Of a stretch of DNA of 48,518 nt, positions 7,012-13,998 are shown in pieces. The DNA is from Caulobacteraceae bacterium. GTDB lineage: Bacteria; Pseudomonadota; Alphaproteobacteria; Caulobacterales; Caulobacteraceae. The notes beneath the pieces were generated by a model that saw only the letters and a list, made by a program, of their open reading frames with translations, ran no database searches and was not told the origin of the DNA. Within the stretch, counting starts at the first letter, position 1. Every line of letters begins with the position of its first letter. Made by a program: the position numbers and the translations under genes. The stretch is from contig JAFBAO010000055.1 of the NCBI GenBank assembly GCA_019247715.1, positions 1 through 48,518 on the forward strand, written 5' to 3'.

Positions 7012-8342
7012 GACCCTTCGGACGTCGCACCCATCCGCCGAGCCGCCGCCTCTGACAGGGCGTCGAGCGCGTCCGCAGCCAGGTGGCTGTACCTCTCCGT
7101 CACCCGCGTGTCCGCGTGGCCGAGCGCCTTCGCCACCATGAACAGGCTTGCTCCATCGGCGATGGCGAAGCTGGCGAAGGAGTGCCTGAGATCATGGATT
7201 CGGGCGCCGCCCAGCTTCGCCTTCGCGCGGACGTCCGCCCACGGTTTCTGCAATCCGATCACATGCCCGTCGCCGCGGTGAGCGGGGAAGACATACGGGC
7301 TTGGAGGGACGTTGCGACGCTCCTTCCGGTCGCGCTTCTCGCGCTCGTCCGCTTGGACGCGGCGCGCGACCAGGATGTCCTTGGCCGCGGAATTAAGCGG
7401 GATGCGCCGCTCTCCGGTCTTCTCTCCGGACTTCGTGCGCGCTGGCGGCAGCGTGAGCCGGTTGCGCGCCAGATCGACCTCGGCCCAGAGAAGGCCCGCG
7501 ATTTCGGATCGCCGCGCCCCTGTGAGCGCCAGCAGTCTGAAGATGTCGGCGTGGCTGGCGTTCAGCGACTTGTCCGCCACCATCGCGTCCAACACCTTGA
7601 AGAGGTTCACCGCCTCTTCAGAGGAGAGAAACCGCTCCTTAGAAGGCGCCTTCCCAAGCTTTCGCAATGCGCCCTTGGCGGGGTTCACCGCCGCCTTAAG
7701 GCCGCCGTGCTCCATCCCCCACACTAGCATCGCGCTCAGCGTGGCGACGGTCCGGGACGCCACCGTCGGGCCGCCGCGGACGATTGCCCGTCCCCGCTTC
7801 TTGCTCGTCTTCTCATCCTTGGCCGTGGCGCCCGCGGTGATCTGCTGGGCCATGCGCGTAACGTCGGCCGGCCGGAGATCGCGAGCGATCTTCCGGCCTA
7901 GCAGCGGCTTCACATGCCGGCTGAGGCTGGACTTGTCCTGGGCCCAACTCGAGGCCCGCTTGCTTGGCTTCGCCGCTGGCCCCTCGGTCAGGTAGAGGTC
8001 GATCAGTTGAGCGACGGTGACGTCCGCCCGCCGCTCCAGCTTCGCCGCCTGGTGATCGATGCCCTTGCCAGCATCGTGGAGAACGGCCTCAGCGGCCTCC
8101 CGGGCCTGGTCCGGCGTCCAGGGGCTGCCGTGCTCTCCGATCGTGTACCAGCGCTGGGCCCGGCCCACCCGGTATTTGACGGCATAGACCCGGCGCCCCT
8201 TCGCCGACTTCCTGCTGGGCGCGTAGATGCGAAGGCAGAAGCCTTTCAGCTCACTATCCCAGACCCGGCCCTCACCCTCGGCCGGGATCTCCGCGGCGTC
8301 CACCGCGCGCTTAGTGAGCTTGACCCGGCGGACCTCAGCCAT
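7008..8342 (-). CDS. int: Tyrosine site-specific integrase
   Basis: A 444-residue phage-type integrase. Residues about 1-95 form the Arm DNA-binding domain (DUF4102-like: DSELKGFCLRIY, YTIGEHG), about 105-200 the core-binding domain, and the rest the catalytic domain. Catalytic residues are visible: Arg277 (LTGARRSEIAGL), His383 and Arg386 (RIHDLRHSFAS), His409 (LGHADTRV) and the nucleophile Tyr418 (TERYSH). It appears intact, so excision may still be possible. The gene starts about 180 bases from the tRNA-Ala attachment core, the usual position for tRNA-targeting integrases. A perfect inverted repeat lies just before the start codon. Confidence 0.92.
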   Translation of the reverse strand: MAEVRRVKLTKRAVDAAEIPAEGEGRVWDSELKGFCLRIYAPSRKSAKGRRVYAVKYRVGRAQRWYTIGEHGSPWTPDQAREAAEAVLHDAGKGIDHQAAKLERRADVTVAQLIDLYLTEGPAAKPSKRASSWAQDKSSLSRHVKPLLGRKIARDLRPADVTRMAQQITAGATAKDEKTSKKRGRAIVRGGPTVASRTVATLSAMLVWGMEHGGLKAAVNPAKGALRKLGKAPSKERFLSSEEAVNLFKVLDAMVADKSLNASHADIFRLLALTGARRSEIAGLLWAEVDLARNRLTLPPARTKSGEKTGERRIPLNSAAKDILVARRVQADEREKRDRKERRNVPPSPYVFPAHRGDGHVIGLQKPWADVRAKAKLGGARIHDLRHSFASFAIADGASLFMVAKALGHADTRVTERYSHLAADALDALSEAAARRMGATSEGS

Positions 8343-8359
8343 GCCCGGACCCGCCGATT

Positions 8360-8389
8360 TGGTAGCGGCAAGCTACCATCCCGCTACCA
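8360..8389. promoter_or_regulatory. Inverted repeat before the integrase (operator or arm site)
   Basis: TGGTAGCGG and CCGCTACCA form a perfect 9-bp inverted repeat with a 12-base spacer. A third copy of the core, GCTACCA, lies in the spacer. The position, 18 bases from the integrase start and between the gene and the attachment core, suits an autoregulatory operator or integrase arm-type sites. Confidence 0.5.
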
Positions 8390-8519
8390 CGGGCGAGGAA
8401 AATCGGGGCATGAACAGGAACGTTCGGCCAACCCGACCAGACCGAAAACTCTTTGTTTGTGAATGATTGTGCCACGCTGGGAATGTACGGCTAAGCCCTG
8501 GAAAATGGCAACCGTTACT

Positions 8520-8564
8520 TTCGCAATGAGGAGGTCAGGGGTTCGACTCCCCTCGGCTCCACCA
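8520..8564 (+). other. 3' half of tRNA-Ala(CGC): attachment site core
   Basis: These 45 bases are the 3' part of a tRNA. They comprise an anticodon loop TTCGCAA (anticodon CGC, alanine), the 3' anticodon strand TGAGG, variable loop AGGTC, T-arm AGGGG/CCCCT around TTCGACT, acceptor strand CGGCTCC, discriminator A and encoded CCA. The 5' half is missing: upstream bases neither pair with TGAGG nor supply a 5' acceptor strand. This is what tRNA-targeted integration leaves at one end, so this marks the right attachment site and the edge of the element. It should not yield a working tRNA. Confidence 0.75.
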
Positions 8565-8772
8565 AGGACATAGCAAGACGTTGTGGCGGAGGAATCATCG
8601 CCCCGGTTGCGGCGCGATTGACCTTCCCCGACGCAAGCGGCCCCCTGCGACGTCGTCCGCGCTGCCGCCAAGCGCAACCGTGGGGCGGCGGGGACGTTCT
8701 TCTCCTGTCCGACGGCGCCTCGACCCACAGGCGATCTTTGGATTGGGGCCCCGCCAACCAGAGGAGGAAGCG

Positions 8773-9021
8773 ATGAGCGTTTATCGAGTCACCGAGGTGA
8801 TCGGCGCCAGCAAGACCAGCTGGGAGGACGCGGCCAAGGAAGCCATCGCCGTCGCTTCCAGGACCCTGCGCGACCTCCGGATCGCCGAGGTCGTCGAGCA
8901 GGACATAACCCTCGGCGAGAACGGGACGGTGGAGGCCTTCCGCACCAAGCTCAGGCTCAGCTTCAAGTACGAGCAGTCGGCCGGCGCCCCGGAATGGGAG
9001 GGGGCGGGCGCGGCGCGGTGA
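8773..9021 (+). CDS. Dodecin family flavin-binding protein
   Basis: An 82-residue protein with the dodecin pattern: MSVYRVTEVIGASKTSWEDA, a helix (AAKEAIAVASRTLRDLR), then strands IAEVVEQDI and AFRTKLRLSFKYE. Dodecins form hollow dodecamers that store or buffer flavins (or coenzyme A) in the cytoplasm. The start ATG follows a strong GAGGAGGAAG ribosome-binding sequence. It is the first chromosomal gene after the attachment site. The C-terminal tail of about 12 residues is Gly/Ala-rich and slightly longer than usual. Confidence 0.85.
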   Translation: MSVYRVTEVIGASKTSWEDAAKEAIAVASRTLRDLRIAEVVEQDITLGENGTVEAFRTKLRLSFKYEQSAGAPEWEGAGAAR

Positions 9022-9056
9022 CACGCCGCCCCTCTCGCGTCGGGGCTTCAAGGCTA

Positions 9057-9074
9057 AGAGAGAGAGAGAGAGAG
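9057..9074 (+). repeat. (AG)9 dinucleotide repeat
   Basis: Nine uninterrupted AG units lie 35 bases after the dodecin stop codon. It is a simple-sequence tract in non-coding DNA, prone to slippage. No link to a promoter is evident. Confidence 0.9.
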
Positions 9075-9212
9075 CCGGTTCGACCCCCTAGGCGAGTATC
9101 TCTCCGGCCAAGGTCACCTATGTTAGTGTGGGCCAGAGCGCGAACTGCCATTCTGAAGCGTGGAAGGCGGCCCCCCTGTTGCGCCTCCCCGACATGATGA
9201 TGCCCTGACGGC

Positions 9213-9240
9213 GGCCCTCCCGGCGATGGCTGGGAGGGCC
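9213..9240 (-). terminator. Hairpin at the end of the cupin operon
   Basis: A perfect 9-bp stem (GGCCCTCCC/GGGAGGGCC) with a 10-base loop begins 24 bases past the cupin stop codon. It is between convergent genes and could serve both. No T-run follows on either side, so strength is uncertain. Confidence 0.45.
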
Positions 9241-9263
9241 TTCGCCGAAGAGCGCGCAGGGGG

Positions 9264-9710
9264 TCAGCCGGACAGGGAGGAGGCGGGCGCCCGCCGCGGG
9301 CCCAGCGCCAAAAGGAGCTTGTTCCAGGCCCGCAGAGCGAGGCTGAGCGGGCGGGGGACCTGCTTGCGCAGCACGGCGACCTTCCGCAGGGGCTGGGTCA
9401 CCCGCCAGCGGCAGGCGCTCTTCGCCGGAAAGAGCGCCACGTCGCCCGCGCCGAGCCGCCGCTCGGCCCCGCCTCCCGAGCTGAGGAACACCTCGCCAGA
9501 GAGGATGTAGACCACCTCGTCCTCGGCGTAGCGCCAGTCGAAGGTGCCCGGCGTGCAGTGCCACAGGGAAACCCACATCAGCCGGTCCCGGCTTTTAGCC
9601 ACCAGCTTGGCGGTGGCGACGGGGTCGCCTTCCAGAATTGACCCGTCGTCGATCGGACTGGCGCTAAGTCTCTCCGAGACGACGGCTTGGGCTATGATTG
9701 GGACGAGCAT
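9264..9710 (-). CDS. Cupin-fold protein (DUF861 / Cupin_3 type)
   Basis: A 148-residue single-cupin protein. Residues about 45-125 show the two cupin motifs in the DUF861 style: FDWRYAEDEVVYILSGEVFL and LGAGDVALFPAKSACRWRV, like ureidoglycine aminohydrolase-type cupins and regulators of unknown substrate. The Arg-rich C-terminal tail (about 30 residues) is extra. The ATG chosen gives MLVPIIAQAVV; the upstream open frame is non-coding in character. It is the last gene of a leftward set after an ATP-grasp enzyme and a flavoprotein, 169 bases away, so joint function is plausible but not proven. Confidence 0.65.
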   Translation of the reverse strand: MLVPIIAQAVVSERLSASPIDDGSILEGDPVATAKLVAKSRDRLMWVSLWHCTPGTFDWRYAEDEVVYILSGEVFLSSGGGAERRLGAGDVALFPAKSACRWRVTQPLRKVAVLRKQVPRPLSLALRAWNKLLLALGPRRAPASSLSG

Positions 9711-9879
9711 GGCCTTTTTGCGCAATTCAATCTGTTGCTGCTTGTTGCAAGGTTGGCGCCGTTCCTGAACCCCTCGGCCACGCAGGCCCCCTCTCGACGG
9801 AGGCCGACATGCGCCGACCCTCAACGCCGTGACGCTTTCGCGGGTTCCAGGCCCCGGCGCCGCTTGCGACCGCCCGAGG

Positions 9880-11031
9880 TCAGCGGCCCTGCTCCAGGCC
9901 GAGGGTCTCGCGCAGGAATGGGACCGGATCGGCCGCCAGGTGCTTCAGCGCCGGCCAGGCCTCCGCCGGAATCCCGCGGCCGCGGGCCAGAGCCGCAGCC
10001 ACCGCCTTGGGGAACTTGATAGTGACCGGCGCCGCCAGGAGCTGACGGCCCGAGCGGGGGCGCCAGGGCAACCCCAGGGCGATGAAGTTGATCCCCGCCA
10101 GCATCGACATCGCTATCTTGTGGTAGACTCTCGGATTGCATTCCAGAAACACGAGCTCGTTCTGGGGCGTCAGTCGTATGTCGAAGCCGAATATTCCCGA
10201 CAGCTTCAGCTTTCGAGCGATCGCCGATACGTGCCTGAACACCTCATCATCGTGGTAGGCGCGATAGGCGCCCATGGCGTAATGCTGCGTCAGGAACCCC
10301 TCGATCTCGCCGTCCTCGCAATAGAGGTTGGCGCTGATGTCGGCGCCGTCCACGTAGCTCTGCGCCAGGATCGGCGCGTAGTCGACGCGGCGCAGCCGGC
10401 GCCACGACTTCGGCGAGGTCAGCCGGACGCAACCTCTGCCGCCGCTGAGGCTGAGGGGCTTGGCCATCATGGGGAAGGTTACGGCGCCGCCGGTGATCGC
10501 CTGGGCGAGCTCGTCCAGGCTCTCGAAAAGCCGGGTTTGCGGCGTCGGGACACCGAGCTCCCGGCAGAGCTCGGAGAACCGCCACTTGTCATTGAGGAGG
10601 TCGAACGCCTCCAGATCGGGCAGCGGGAAGCAGGGCGCAGAGAGCTGGCCGCGGATGGCGATGATGCTCCGGGTGGCGTCCGCGTCCGCCGGAATGACCA
10701 GGTCAAGCGCGAGGCGGCCGACCAGGCGGTTTATCTCCACGGCCAACTCGCCGCTGGCCGCCCCGTCGATGGGACTGGCGGCGGCGAAGTAGGTCCGGCA
10801 GCACCTCGAGGAGGCCAGGCCTCTGGCCTTTCGCGTCCCTAGGACGAAGATGGTGAGGCCGGCCGCCGCCGCGCACCTGAGGACCCGATAGGGCAACCTG
10901 AACAGCGTCGCGACCACGAGGACCCGCGCCGGTTCGCCGGCGGGCCGCGCGGTGCGGCCCGAGAGGGTCGCGGGCGCCCTCGGCGGCGGCCGATAGTTCG
11001 GGCGGCTCGGATTCAGCAGGCTGTTTTCCAT
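9880..11031 (-). CDS. ATP-grasp family ligase
   Basis: A 383-residue ATP-grasp enzyme, a fold that activates a carboxylate as acyl-phosphate for ligation to an amine or thiol. Seen: an N-terminal Rossmann-like region (ARVLVVATLFRLPYRVLRCA), then LLNDKWRFSELCRELGVPTP, the ATP-binding FPMMAKPLSLSGGRGCVRL, and the metal-binding end IFGFDIRLTPQNELVFLECN with the expected acidic residues. It begins four bases after the stop of the flavoprotein gene, so the two are co-transcribed. The substrate is unknown. The organisation is that of D-Ala-D-Ala ligase or carbamoyl-phosphate-synthase-like grasp proteins of unassigned pathways. Confidence 0.75.
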   Translation of the reverse strand: MENSLLNPSRPNYRPPPRAPATLSGRTARPAGEPARVLVVATLFRLPYRVLRCAAAAGLTIFVLGTRKARGLASSRCCRTYFAAASPIDGAASGELAVEINRLVGRLALDLVIPADADATRSIIAIRGQLSAPCFPLPDLEAFDLLNDKWRFSELCRELGVPTPQTRLFESLDELAQAITGGAVTFPMMAKPLSLSGGRGCVRLTSPKSWRRLRRVDYAPILAQSYVDGADISANLYCEDGEIEGFLTQHYAMGAYRAYHDDEVFRHVSAIARKLKLSGIFGFDIRLTPQNELVFLECNPRVYHKIAMSMLAGINFIALGLPWRPRSGRQLLAAPVTIKFPKAVAAALARGRGIPAEAWPALKHLAADPVPFLRETLGLEQGR

Positions 11032-11035
11032 CGGG

Positions 11036-12277
11036 TCACCCGCGTTCGGGCGCAGCGAGCGAACCTTGCTCCTGTGCGCGCGCGCGCCCGCCATGCGCTT
11101 CCTTGGCGAAGACCTTGGTCAGGCGTCTGGCCGGGTGGACCGCCCCGAAGACGAAACGGACCACCGGCCCGAAACTATCCGCCGAGGCGGCGCCGATGAA
11201 ATGCAGCCCCGGAACGCTGCTTTCGAAGTCCGACGACAGGACCGGCGCGCCGTGGACGGCGCGGACCCGGCGGCGGAGCGCTGGGTCGAGGAACGAAAGC
11301 CGGTCGAGATGGGGCCGGTAGCCGGTCGCGGCGATGACGTGGTCGGCCGCCAGCGTCTGCTGAGCGCCGCTTCGGTGGCGAAGCGCCAGCCGAACCTCCC
11401 CTCCGATCTCCTGGGTCTGCTCGACCCGCCAGCCCAGAAAGAGGGGCAGTTTGCCCATCACCCGCTCCTTCATCACCGCCCCGCCCAGCGGCCCCAGGGT
11501 CCGTCGCACGATCCGCCGGCGCAGGGGGCCCGGCAGGGCGTGAAACAGCCAAGGCGCGTTGGCGTAGGCCCACAGCATCCAGCCGGGTCCGATCCCCGAA
11601 TCCGGGCGCGCCATCCGTTTGAGGAGGCTGCGCCGCGCGCCCGTGGCAGGGGCGGCGAACCGCAGGGCCGGCGCCCGCGCCACCAGCGAGACCGATGCGC
11701 CCCGCTCGCTCAGCAGGGCGGCGGTGTCGATGGCCGACGCCCCCGAGCCCAGCACCACGACGCGGCGGCCCTCGAACCTCGAGAGGTCGCCATGATCGCC
11801 GCTGTGACTGAGCGCCTCCGGCGACAGGCCATCCAGCTCCCGCGGCAGATGCTTGAAGGGATGGACGCCCACTGCGAGCACGATCCGGGCGGCCTCCACC
11901 ACTTCCCCATCGTCGAACGTCGCTGCGAATCCGTCTCCCGCAGCGGCCAGGCTCACCAGCAGCTTGCGCGACAGATCGGGGACGAGCCTGCGCTGGAAGG
12001 CCTCGCCGTACGCCACGAACGTCTCGACCGGCAGCGGCGTGAGCGAGGGATGGTAGGCGACGCCCCGTTCGGCGCAAAAGGCTTCGAAGGTGAACTGGGC
12101 GTCCGGGTCGTAGAGGCAGGAGGACCAGGCATGTGACTTCAGCAGCATGCCGACCGGCATGGCGTGCTTCCAGGCCCCCATCGGCTCGCCGAAGATCCGG
12201 TGCTTCACCCCCGCCGCCCGCAGGTGCGCGCCGAGCGACAGTCCATACGGTCCGGCGCCGATGATCGCCACGTTCAC
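11036..12277 (-). CDS. FAD/NAD(P)-dependent oxidoreductase (monooxygenase-like)
   Basis: A flavoprotein of about 413 residues with two dinucleotide-binding motifs: N-terminal FAD site VAIIGAGPYGLSLGAHLRA and central NADPH site VVVLGSGASAIDTAALL, plus the ATGYRPHL motif near the C-terminus. This layout matches lysine/ornithine N-hydroxylase-like and Baeyer-Villiger-like monooxygenases. The start is GTG (or TTG one codon earlier), placed by AGAGG about 7-10 bases upstream and by the need to begin just before the FAD strand. It is the first gene of a cluster with an ATP-grasp ligase, suggesting oxidation followed by ligation of a small molecule. Confidence 0.75.
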   Translation of the reverse strand: MNVAIIGAGPYGLSLGAHLRAAGVKHRIFGEPMGAWKHAMPVGMLLKSHAWSSCLYDPDAQFTFEAFCAERGVAYHPSLTPLPVETFVAYGEAFQRRLVPDLSRKLLVSLAAAGDGFAATFDDGEVVEAARIVLAVGVHPFKHLPRELDGLSPEALSHSGDHGDLSRFEGRRVVVLGSGASAIDTAALLSERGASVSLVARAPALRFAAPATGARRSLLKRMARPDSGIGPGWMLWAYANAPWLFHALPGPLRRRIVRRTLGPLGGAVMKERVMGKLPLFLGWRVEQTQEIGGEVRLALRHRSGAQQTLAADHVIAATGYRPHLDRLSFLDPALRRRVRAVHGAPVLSSDFESSVPGLHFIGAASADSFGPVVRFVFGAVHPARRLTKVFAKEAHGGRARAQEQGSLAAPERG

Positions 12278-12397
12278 CAAGTTTGCACCTCTGGTTGTTC
12301 GACGCCCGCGCCACCAAAGCGCCGCTAGAACGCGGAACGGCAAAGGCCGGTTCCGGCCTGGCCGTCGGAGCGGCGGTGATTCGAAAGAGGGCGCGAA

Positions 12398-12429
12398 AAG
12401 AGCCCCCGGCGGCCTCGCCGAGGGCTCTT
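12398..12429 (-). terminator. Rho-independent terminator of the small exported-protein gene
   Basis: AAGAGCCC pairs with GGGCTCTT around an inner CGGCG/CGCCG stem, and the minus strand continues CTTTTCG. It starts 28 bases past the stop of the leftward gene upstream. The geometry is good for a terminator. Confidence 0.75.
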
Positions 12430-12457
12430 CTGGACGTCCAGGCCTGCTAACGGGTGG

Positions 12458-12883
12458 TCAGCCGCCCGCCGCCTCGTCGCTGATCCGCTCGCCCAGCGCG
12501 TCGAGGCGGATCGCGAGGTCGGCCCGGTCGTCGCCGGTGAGTCCGGCATGCTGATCGCGAAGATCGGCCTCGTGCTGACGGATCCGGTCCAGCTCGCCGA
12601 AGGCGCGCTGGGCGTCGTCCGTGCTCAAGGCCCCGGAGCGCTGGTCGGCGCGGATGCGCCTGTCGAGGGCGTGTTCGCGCGCATCGACGGGCTCGGCGCC
12701 GATATAGGATGTGTCGGCGCCATAGGCGTCCGCCGGGCGAGCACCGGGATCTTTGTCAATCAGATAAGCGCTGGTCTCGCCAGAAACGTCGCTTTTCTCC
12801 CTGTAATCGATCTGTTGCGCCGAGGCGGCTGCGGGAAGCGAAAGCGCCACGGCGGCAGCAAATAAGCTTAATTTCATCATCAT
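12458..12883 (-). CDS. Small exported helical protein, function unknown
   Basis: A 141-residue protein with a clear Sec signal peptide (MMMKLSLFAAAVALSLPAAASA, cleavage before QQID). The mature part is charged: an acidic N-terminal half, then a heptad-like helix pair (REHALDRRIRADQRSGALST, ADLAIRLDALGERI) found in many small alphaproteobacterial periplasmic proteins. No cysteines or known domain. Three ATGs stand in a row; GAGGAG upstream fits the first or second best. It is a single gene ending in a strong terminator and is divergent from the three-repeat protein. Confidence 0.65.
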   Translation of the reverse strand: MMMKLSLFAAAVALSLPAAASAQQIDYREKSDVSGETSAYLIDKDPGARPADAYGADTSYIGAEPVDAREHALDRRIRADQRSGALSTDDAQRAFGELDRIRQHEADLRDQHAGLTGDDRADLAIRLDALGERISDEAAGG

Positions 12884-13107
12884 GCGGCTCCTCGTCTGAG
12901 CTGGGCGCCCATCAATTCGACCCGACTGCGCCCGCTTGATTATCTCTGCTCATATGAACGTGCTGCGGTCGGTTTGGATGCTTTTCTGGAACTGAATGGC
13001 GAACCAACCGGCGCAACGTCGGCGGCCGGGGGCAGGGCGCCGTTCGCAACCATGGCCGCGCCTGCTATACGATCCCGAGGGACGAGGTCCCGCGTGGGAG
13101 CCAAGGC

Positions 13108-13566
13108 ATGAAGTTTCGAATCCTCGGGCCGCTGACGGTGCTGATCGCGATCGGCTGGATGGGGCTGGCCCTGCCGGCGTTCGCCCAGAGCGATCAGGCG
13201 CGCCAGCGCGACTCGGACGATTTCATGTGTCATCACGGCCGCCTGGACGACCAGGCCACGCTCTCGGCCTGCTCGCGGCTCTGGGGCCGGCCGGTGGCGG
13301 CCGTAGAGGTGCAGGCGGGACGGCGCGCGGCGCTGCAGCGCGATTCCGACGACTATGTCTGCCACCATGGACGCGCCCAGAGCCGCCGGACCCTGGCGGC
13401 CTGCTCGCGGCTCTGGCGGATGCCGGTCGAGGTCGCCGACGTGGAAGCGGTGCGCGAGACCGGCCGCCAGCGCGACTCGGACGACTACAATTGCCACCAC
13501 GGACCGCGCGGCGATCCCCGGACGACCGCGGCCTGCGCTCGGCTGCGCGGCGATCACGGCGGCTGA
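13108..13566 (+). CDS. Exported protein with three Cys-containing RDSDD-CHHG repeats
   Basis: A 152-residue protein with a signal peptide (cleavage after ALPAFA) and three tandem repeats of about 44 residues starting near 34, 78 and 122. Each has QRDSDD(F/Y)xCHHGR, then TLxACSRLW and MPVE/RPVA; the last copy is shorter (TTAACARL). Each carries two Cys 14 residues apart (41/55, 85/99, 129/143) and a His pair directly after the first. This pattern fits one disulfide per repeat, or metal or haem-like ligation. I recognise no family. It stands alone, divergent from another small exported protein, with 224 bases between the two starts. Confidence 0.65.
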   Translation: MKFRILGPLTVLIAIGWMGLALPAFAQSDQARQRDSDDFMCHHGRLDDQATLSACSRLWGRPVAAVEVQAGRRAALQRDSDDYVCHHGRAQSRRTLAACSRLWRMPVEVADVEAVRETGRQRDSDDYNCHHGPRGDPRTTAACARLRGDHGG

Positions 13567-13589
13567 GCCCGATCGAACCGCGCTTTCCG

Positions 13590-13619
13590 GCGCGGGCGTC
13601 GCCGTGAGGCGACCCGCGC
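13590..13619. terminator. Bidirectional hairpin between convergent genes
   Basis: A long GC stem (GCGCGG...GTCGCC / GGCGAC CCGCGC) with a GTGA loop and a 2-base bulge sits between the convergent stops. It is framed by a second, wider inverted repeat GCTGAGCCC/GGGCTCAGC that includes both stop codons. No T-run is present. Confidence 0.45.
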
Positions 13620-13639
13620 TGCGAAGGACTCGGCCGGGC

Positions 13640-13909
13640 TCAGCGGCCCAGCAGGGACTCGACGTTCATCCGGGCCATCTCGAGCTCGGGGCCGAGGCGG
13701 CGGGCGGTTTCGCGCACGCCCGGCGAATAGGCTTCGCCTCCGTCGACGATGTCGGCGGCGATGGCTTCCAGCTCGACGATGGCGCGCAGCAGCATGGCCG
13801 AGTGATCGCGCGCGGCTGATTCGGCCTCGGCCTTGAGGCGGCGAATCTGCTCGGCGAGGGACTCGGGGGTGCGCTCGACGGTTCTGGCAGGCAGGGCGGA
13901 GACGGACAT
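13640..13909 (-). CDS. Small cytoplasmic helical protein
   Basis: An 89-residue protein beginning MSVSALPARTVERTPESLAE after AGGAAGAG. It is nearly all alpha-helical, with a coiled-coil pattern in its first half (LAEQIRRLKAEAESAARDHS), an acidic turn (DIVDGGEAYSPG) and a second helix ending ESLLGR. No signal peptide or membrane segment. Proteins of this size and pattern are common and unnamed in Caulobacterales. It lies 89 bases after the DUF3501 gene, in the same direction, and may be a separate transcript. Confidence 0.55.
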   Translation of the reverse strand: MSVSALPARTVERTPESLAEQIRRLKAEAESAARDHSAMLLRAIVELEAIAADIVDGGEAYSPGVRETARRLGPELEMARMNVESLLGR

Positions 13910-13998
13910 GGGACTCTTCCTGGCGACGCCGCCGTTCCAGGGCGGCACAACGCTCACCCCTCCAGCGAAATTCGCGCCAGATGAGAGTCAGGCCCGGG

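Larger units (their letters stand above)
393..8564. mobile_element. Right part of a defective prophage or integrative element inserted in tRNA-Ala(CGC)
   Basis: A leftward block of coupled phage-type genes runs from a tyrosine integrase down to remnants of late genes. It is bounded on the right by a bare 3' half of tRNA-Ala(CGC), the expected duplicated attachment core. The matching left end, with the reconstituted tRNA, is not in the window, so the left limit given is only the last element-like gene seen. No terminase large subunit, portal, capsid or lysis gene is visible. A probable deletion junction near 2300 joins early packaging-type genes directly to the tail of a large late gene. Assignment as prophage is an inference from gene content. 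Confidence 0.7.

Noticed and set aside
393..8342. Search for a defence island (CRISPR, restriction, toxin-antitoxin, CBASS-like) in the element
   Set aside because: All visible genes are replication, integration or packaging-type or unnamed small phage proteins. The VRR-NUC nuclease is a normal phage gene, and no spacer-repeat array or methylase was seen.
8520..8564. Possible 3' piece of a tmRNA (ssrA), another common integration target
   Set aside because: The bases before the T-arm form a clear alanine anticodon loop and stem strand (TTCGCAA, TGAGG), which tmRNA does not have. No tag-coding region or second piece was found downstream.
8384..8728. Leftward open frame with residues like GSRTPDLLIAK and, in another frame, RGVEPLTSSLRK
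   Set aside because: These phrases are well-known false translations of antisense tRNA 3' ends; the DNA is the tRNA-Ala fragment.
9057..9074. AG tract as a phase-variation switch
   Set aside because: It is outside any coding region and not placed in a recognisable promoter, so slippage would have no clear effect.
12325..12451. Leftward frame upstream of the flavoprotein start (MPFRVLAALWWRGRRTTRG) as true N-terminus
   Set aside because: The Arg/Trp-rich stretch precedes the FAD strand by over 20 residues, lacks a ribosome-binding site, and the GTG/TTG with AGAGG before it is better placed.
12940..13557. 205-codon leftward frame opposite the three-repeat protein
   Set aside because: The rightward frame has a signal peptide and regular Cys/His repeats. 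Apparent repeats in the leftward frame (APSRLHLYGRHRPAPEPRAG) are only the complement of them.
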